Below are positions 6,411 to 10,093 of a stretch of 10,093 nucleotides of DNA, piece by piece. Made by a program: the position numbers and the translations under genes. This DNA comes from Caryophanales bacterium UBA782 (GTDB lineage Bacteria; Bacillota_I; Bacilli_A; RFN20; CAG-826), in contig DBJG01000047.1 of the NCBI GenBank assembly GCA_002296455.1, positions 1 to 10,093 of the forward strand, written 5' to 3'. Each line of letters starts with the position of its first letter. The stretch's first letter is position 1. The notes under the pieces are model-generated. The model did not search any database. It worked only from the letters and a program-made list of their open reading frames with translations, and was not told the origin of the DNA.

Positions 6411-8555
6411 ATGAAAAAAACAATCAAATTATCTTTGCTTAGCGTGAGCGCGTTGCTTGGGATTACTTCTTGTAGTCCAAGCATAGAAGCCTCCTCTACG
6501 CCTAGCGAGGAGTCTTCTCTTACGCCTTCTTCGGCCGAATCGAGCGCTTCCTCTAGTCAAAAGGAAGAATCTTCTTCTAGCGCTCAGCAAAAGGAATCTT
6601 CTTCTAGTAGCAAGGAACAAGAAACTAGCTCTTCCTCAAGTTCTTCTTCGGAGAGCTTAGCTCCGACCATTTCGATTGTCGTTCCTTCTTCGACGACCTT
6701 AGCAATCGGACAAGAACTTCAGCTTCAAGCGCGCGTTGCCAATGCTGAAGGCGCTTCAGTCAGTTGGAAAAGCTCCAATGAGTCTATTGCCCGTGTTGAC
6801 GAAAACGGGAAAGTCAGAGGTCTAGCCGCTGGGCAAAGTCAAATCACCGCGAGTGTTGCTGGCGTGACTAGCGAGCCTATAACCTTCATTGTCGAAGCGA
6901 ATAACGCTTATACGGAATTCTTGAATCTTTTAACGAGCGCGGAGGCGCTAGATGCCACGAAGGTGTCAAGTCTCACTTTGTCCACGAAGAAAGATGAATA
7001 CAATTATCACGAGAATTCGACCACCAAGGAATGGGAGAACACCATCAATATGTCGAGTGGCATGACCTATGAGGCTACTTTCTATTCCGACAGCAAGTTG
7101 CGTCTTGATACCCTCAAAACGGAAAAAGGCGAAAGCGATGTCAGGGCTCGCCACGAATATGGGATCGCCCATGGCTTGCTCATCGATGCGGAAAGCGATT
7201 ATTCCGATGGAGCGTATTCTTTTAACGACAATAAATCCAAGAGCATGCCTATCACTAGTCAAAGCGAAACCGAGGCTTTCTTAAACAAAGGGGAATTCGA
7301 AGGCATGGTTGGCGCGATCCGCTTCATCTTGGACACTTATTTTGATGGGACGAAGAATTTCTCCTCCGAGACGGCAAGAACAAATGCGACTTTGGAAGAG
7401 AAAGATGGTGGATATACCCTTTCGACTACCGATATTTTGAAGGATAACGTCGAGAATAACGTCCATATGGAATATGCGATGACGATTCAGCTCGATAGCG
7501 ATGGCTATTTGTCTTCTTTGGCAGGCAATGTGAAATCTTATGATTCCGATTCGGAGGGCAATAAACGCCGCCTCACAACGGACACCACGATGAATTTGAC
7601 GCAAACCATTGCTTCACGCGTAGCGGCAGCCGATATTGATTTCGAGCAATATTTCTTCGCGAATCAAAGCGATTTGACTTTGTTCTTAAGCGATGGCCCT
7701 TATAGCAAAAACGAAGTGAGCGACGTAAAACTCAACACAAAGTATTACATCGCTTATATTAAAAACGGCTCCGCAGCCGTTTCAATCGACCCGATTCAAT
7801 TCGTTTCGATCAAAGATGGGGATGCGATCGCCTCTACGGACGCTTATGAAATGGATGAAATGGCCATCACTTTTAAAAAAGCGGGCGATTACACCCTCAC
7901 ATTCAAAACGACTCTTTTGGACAATCTTACCGTCACCGCAGAAATCGAGAGCCACGAAATCACCAATCTCGCTTTTTCGCCAAAGCCTTCTTTCGCATCG
8001 ACTAATAGCATGGATAAGACTTATCTAGGCTCTAGCGTTCTCGCTGGTGACACCCACTTTACGTTAAGTGCGAATGAAGGGGCGGATGATGACACGAGTG
8101 TTGAATTCGTCACTAATGAAATCGGCGCGACGATCGAAAAAGACCCAGGTGTTCCTTTTGGGTATGTTTTGCATACGGAAAACGCGGGAAAAGTCTCTTT
8201 TAAATTCAAAAGTGGAAGCGGAATTGAAACCCCAATCAAAGAAGTGACCGTCTATTCATTCACTAATGAAGGCATTGCCGCCTTCCTTTGTAATGCCAAG
8301 TGGGTTGGCGTCAACGCGTCAACCACGCTTGCTGATTTGACGTTCACTTTGGCTAGCGATTCCTTAACTAGTGGCACTTTCTCTGCTCATACTCAATCCG
8401 CCGTTGCTGTATCAGGAACATTCGAGGTCGCCGATAATAAAGTCACCGTGAAAGTGACAAAAGGAAACGCCCGCTTCACCAATCTCGTTGTTGGTGCAGG
8501 CTTTACGGGCATTTACGCTGGTGCTTACATGGCACATATGATGGTTAACGAATAG
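6411..8555 (+). CDS. Serine-rich lipoprotein with a bacterial Ig-like (Big_2) domain
   Basis: A predicted 714-residue surface lipoprotein of unknown function. The signal peptide ends in LLGITSC with Cys21. Residues 22-82 are an extended Ser/Glu/Gln/Lys tether with almost no hydrophobic residues. Residues about 86-162 fit a Big_2 domain, with VSWKSSNESIARVDENGKVRG and GQSQITA as characteristic blocks. Residues about 165-400 form a module that also seems to occur in the downstream lipoprotein; both copies contain Y-E-x-x-F-x-S-D-x-K-x-R (here 220-231). Residues about 420-620 look like further beta-rich Ig-like segments (AGDYTLTFKT, AGKVSFKFKS). The C-terminus has no LPXTG sorting signal. GGGAG lies about 9 bases before the ATG, and the 17-base gap from the LRR gene indicates co-transcription. 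Ig-like domains usually serve as spacers or binding folds; no catalytic motif is visible. Confidence 0.88.
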   Translation: MKKTIKLSLLSVSALLGITSCSPSIEASSTPSEESSLTPSSAESSASSSQKEESSSSAQQKESSSSSKEQETSSSSSSSSESLAPTISIVVPSSTTLAIGQELQLQARVANAEGASVSWKSSNESIARVDENGKVRGLAAGQSQITASVAGVTSEPITFIVEANNAYTEFLNLLTSAEALDATKVSSLTLSTKKDEYNYHENSTTKEWENTINMSSGMTYEATFYSDSKLRLDTLKTEKGESDVRARHEYGIAHGLLIDAESDYSDGAYSFNDNKSKSMPITSQSETEAFLNKGEFEGMVGAIRFILDTYFDGTKNFSSETARTNATLEEKDGGYTLSTTDILKDNVENNVHMEYAMTIQLDSDGYLSSLAGNVKSYDSDSEGNKRRLTTDTTMNLTQTIASRVAAADIDFEQYFFANQSDLTLFLSDGPYSKNEVSDVKLNTKYYIAYIKNGSAAVSIDPIQFVSIKDGDAIASTDAYEMDEMAITFKKAGDYTLTFKTTLLDNLTVTAEIESHEITNLAFSPKPSFASTNSMDKTYLGSSVLAGDTHFTLSANEGADDDTSVEFVTNEIGATIEKDPGVPFGYVLHTENAGKVSFKFKSGSGIETPIKEVTVYSFTNEGIAAFLCNAKWVGVNASTTLADLTFTLASDSLTSGTFSAHTQSAVAVSGTFEVADNKVTVKVTKGNARFTNLVVGAGFTGIYAGAYMAHMMVNE
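6474..6656 (+). repeat. Low-complexity serine-codon tract
   Basis: This stretch codes for the tether behind the lipobox of the Big_2 lipoprotein. It is rich in TCT, TCC, AGC and AGT codons with runs such as CTTCTTCTAG. The block AAAAGGAA...TCTTCTTCTAG occurs twice in near-tandem (about 6560-6580 and 6590-6606), which fits growth or shrinkage by replication slippage. A shorter serine tract (4792-4899) lies in the LRR lipoprotein. Confidence 0.7.
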
Positions 8556-8568
8556 GAGGAGTTCTCCC

Positions 8569-10093
8569 ATGAAAAAGAAAATCGCTTTATTTTTGGCTAT
8601 ATCTACCTTGCTAGGGGCATGCGCTCCAAATCAAGAGGGGAGCTCTCAAGATAGCGAGTCTAGCGTTTCTATTGACACTCGGACCCTAGACGGCGTTCTT
8701 TCCGCTTTGAAAACGGGCTATCACTTAGAGACGATCAACACCGCGACCTATCGCCCGTCGAATAGCACATCGGGTAGCCAAACGACATATAAGGGATATG
8801 AGGAAATATTTGGGAGCGATGGGAAATATCGCCATATCAAATATCAAACTTCGGTTGACAGTGAGCCAAAGAAAGACGCTATCGACTATGATTCCCTTTA
8901 TGTGAGAGAAAATGGGGATATCGCGGAGCACTCTCTATCTATATCCAATACTGTGGAATCGAAAATCGTCGCTCCGAAAAGCTGGCGCTTCTCTTACTTG
9001 CAAAACGCATTCGATTATTTTAGTGTCTCCGATTTTATAGAAGAGAACGGCTCTTATGTGTTCAAGAAAGAGAATAACGAGGAAGCAGCGACTTATCTAG
9101 GATGCCAACTTCGCGGCTATCCGCGGAGTGGCAATAGCAGCGTGACCACGCTTGCTTTGACGTTGAACCAAGATGGCAGCGTTTCTTTCAAAGCGGAACT
9201 AGAACCTTATTCCCTCCAATACATCACTAGTTTTGATGTATCCGCGATTTATGAAGGGAAATTTGTGAGCCTTGGGGAAGAAGTGGAAGACATTAAACCC
9301 ATCGAGAAAGATATAGACCAGGTTTTCGAAAACGCGATGGATCAAATCGCCACTCTCAATTTTGCCGCTTCGGGAACGAATTACGAGATTTTGGCGCAAG
9401 ATGGACGTTACGAGAAAGTGGATTCGGTATCCGCCTCTGCTTGGGGGGATGGCTTCTCTTATCGATTCTATGACGATTCGAACAAACTAGAAGAAGATGC
9501 CGCTTATCTATCCATCGATAACAAAATGCAAAGAGTCGCCCTTTATGGTAATAACGCCTATTTATCTGGGCTTCCAATTGACACGACGGTTTCCGCTTTA
9601 TGGCCTTTCTCCCGCATTTCGAGCGTTTTCTTCCAAAATGAAGGGAATGGCAAATACATTCTCGATAGCAAGTATTCGGGAATGTTCAATACGACGCGTG
9701 TATTCACACCATTTGCCACTGATACGGTCAAGAATCTTACCGTGACGATTGCTTCAGGCATTGTAAAATTCGTTTCGACCAATGATGGGAATGGCCGTCA
9801 TTTTGGCGCGAAAGAGGAGATGACCTTCTCCCATTTCGGGAGTCAATCGAATCCAAATTACACCGTTAAGGAAACTTCCGATGATTTAACTTGGGAGGAT
9901 ATCATTCGTAATGAGAACGATTATTTGTCCGCTCTTAAAATGGTCGGTGGGAAAAACATATTGGACGCAATCCCCGTTTTCGGAAGCGTTTATTCGGAAG
10001 GGAAGTTCGTCGATCGAGAAGGTGCGCAGTATTTAAGCGCAAGAATCTCTTCCATTGAGGAAGGGGACGATCTTCTTTCCTCTTATGATAAAA
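8569..10093 (+). CDS. Lipoprotein of unknown function, cut off at the right edge
   Basis: The reading frame stays open for 508 codons to the window end, so the C-terminus is missing. The signal peptide MKKKIALFLAISTLLGAC has a canonical lipobox with Cys18, followed by a short polar tether (19-36) with fewer serines than in its neighbours. I do not recognise a named family. Residues about 38-240 resemble the 165-400 part of the upstream Big_2 lipoprotein: both have Y-E-x-x-F-x-S-D-x-K-x-R (here 77-88), a phenylalanine/tyrosine-rich helix, an EENGSYVF-like strand and a TLNQDGSVSF-like strand. Residues about 250-410 repeat the order (FENAMDQI, WGDGFSYRFY, EGNGKYIL, TVTIASGIVKF), so the module seems duplicated. 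The ribosome site AGGAGG (8554-8559) overlaps the upstream stop and lies 9 bases from the ATG, supporting this start and co-translation. There are no catalytic motifs; a binding or structural role outside the membrane is inference. Confidence 0.85.
   Translation, partial: MKKKIALFLAISTLLGACAPNQEGSSQDSESSVSIDTRTLDGVLSALKTGYHLETINTATYRPSNSTSGSQTTYKGYEEIFGSDGKYRHIKYQTSVDSEPKKDAIDYDSLYVRENGDIAEHSLSISNTVESKIVAPKSWRFSYLQNAFDYFSVSDFIEENGSYVFKKENNEEAATYLGCQLRGYPRSGNSSVTTLALTLNQDGSVSFKAELEPYSLQYITSFDVSAIYEGKFVSLGEEVEDIKPIEKDIDQVFENAMDQIATLNFAASGTNYEILAQDGRYEKVDSVSASAWGDGFSYRFYDDSNKLEEDAAYLSIDNKMQRVALYGNNAYLSGLPIDTTVSALWPFSRISSVFFQNEGNGKYILDSKYSGMFNTTRVFTPFATDTVKNLTVTIASGIVKFVSTNDGNGRHFGAKEEMTFSHFGSQSNPNYTVKETSDDLTWEDIIRNENDYLSALKMVGGKNILDAIPVFGSVYSEGKFVDREGAQYLSARISSIEEGDDLLSSYDK

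Noticed and set aside
8725-9782. Open frames on both strands inside the last lipoprotein gene
   Set aside because: The frame from 8569 stays open for 508 codons with a signal peptide, a lipobox and a strong ribosome site, so the others are shadows.

Overview
The window looks like chromosomal DNA from an anaerobic, low-to-moderate-GC Gram-positive bacterium, most likely Bacilli or a relative. The evidence is Firmicutes-type Shine-Dalgarno sites, the pflB-pflA pair, a FucO-type alcohol dehydrogenase, and surface lipoproteins with long serine-rich spacers behind the lipobox. A gut or other host-associated lineage is my inference. TGA serves as a stop (end of the gene at 4738-6393) and tryptophans are TGG, so the genetic code is standard bacterial.

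Left part (1-4643), fermentation. A truncated iron-dependent alcohol dehydrogenase (lactaldehyde reductase / FucO type) runs leftwards and off the window. Across a long 571-base divergent region, pyruvate formate-lyase (pflB) and its radical-SAM activase (pflA) run rightwards, overlap by 35 bases and end at an intrinsic terminator. PflA installs the glycyl radical on PflB. PflB makes acetyl-CoA and formate from pyruvate, and the dehydrogenase can re-oxidise NADH by reducing an aldehyde. The divergent region holds a catabolite-response-element-like palindrome, several other dyads, repeated TTGATT half-sites and two or three doubtful short ORFs.

Right part (4650-10093), cell surface. A promoter with a perfect -10 box precedes three tightly spaced lipoprotein genes (gaps of 17 and 13 bases): a BspA-type leucine-rich-repeat protein, a protein with a bacterial Ig-like (Big_2) domain, and a third lipoprotein running off the right edge. 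All three start with a lysine-rich signal peptide and lipobox, followed by a serine-rich or polar tether. The second and third share a module that I do not recognise. It appears once in the second protein and apparently twice in the third. This cassette is the least described part of the window. No RNA genes, mobile elements, CRISPR arrays or phage genes were seen.
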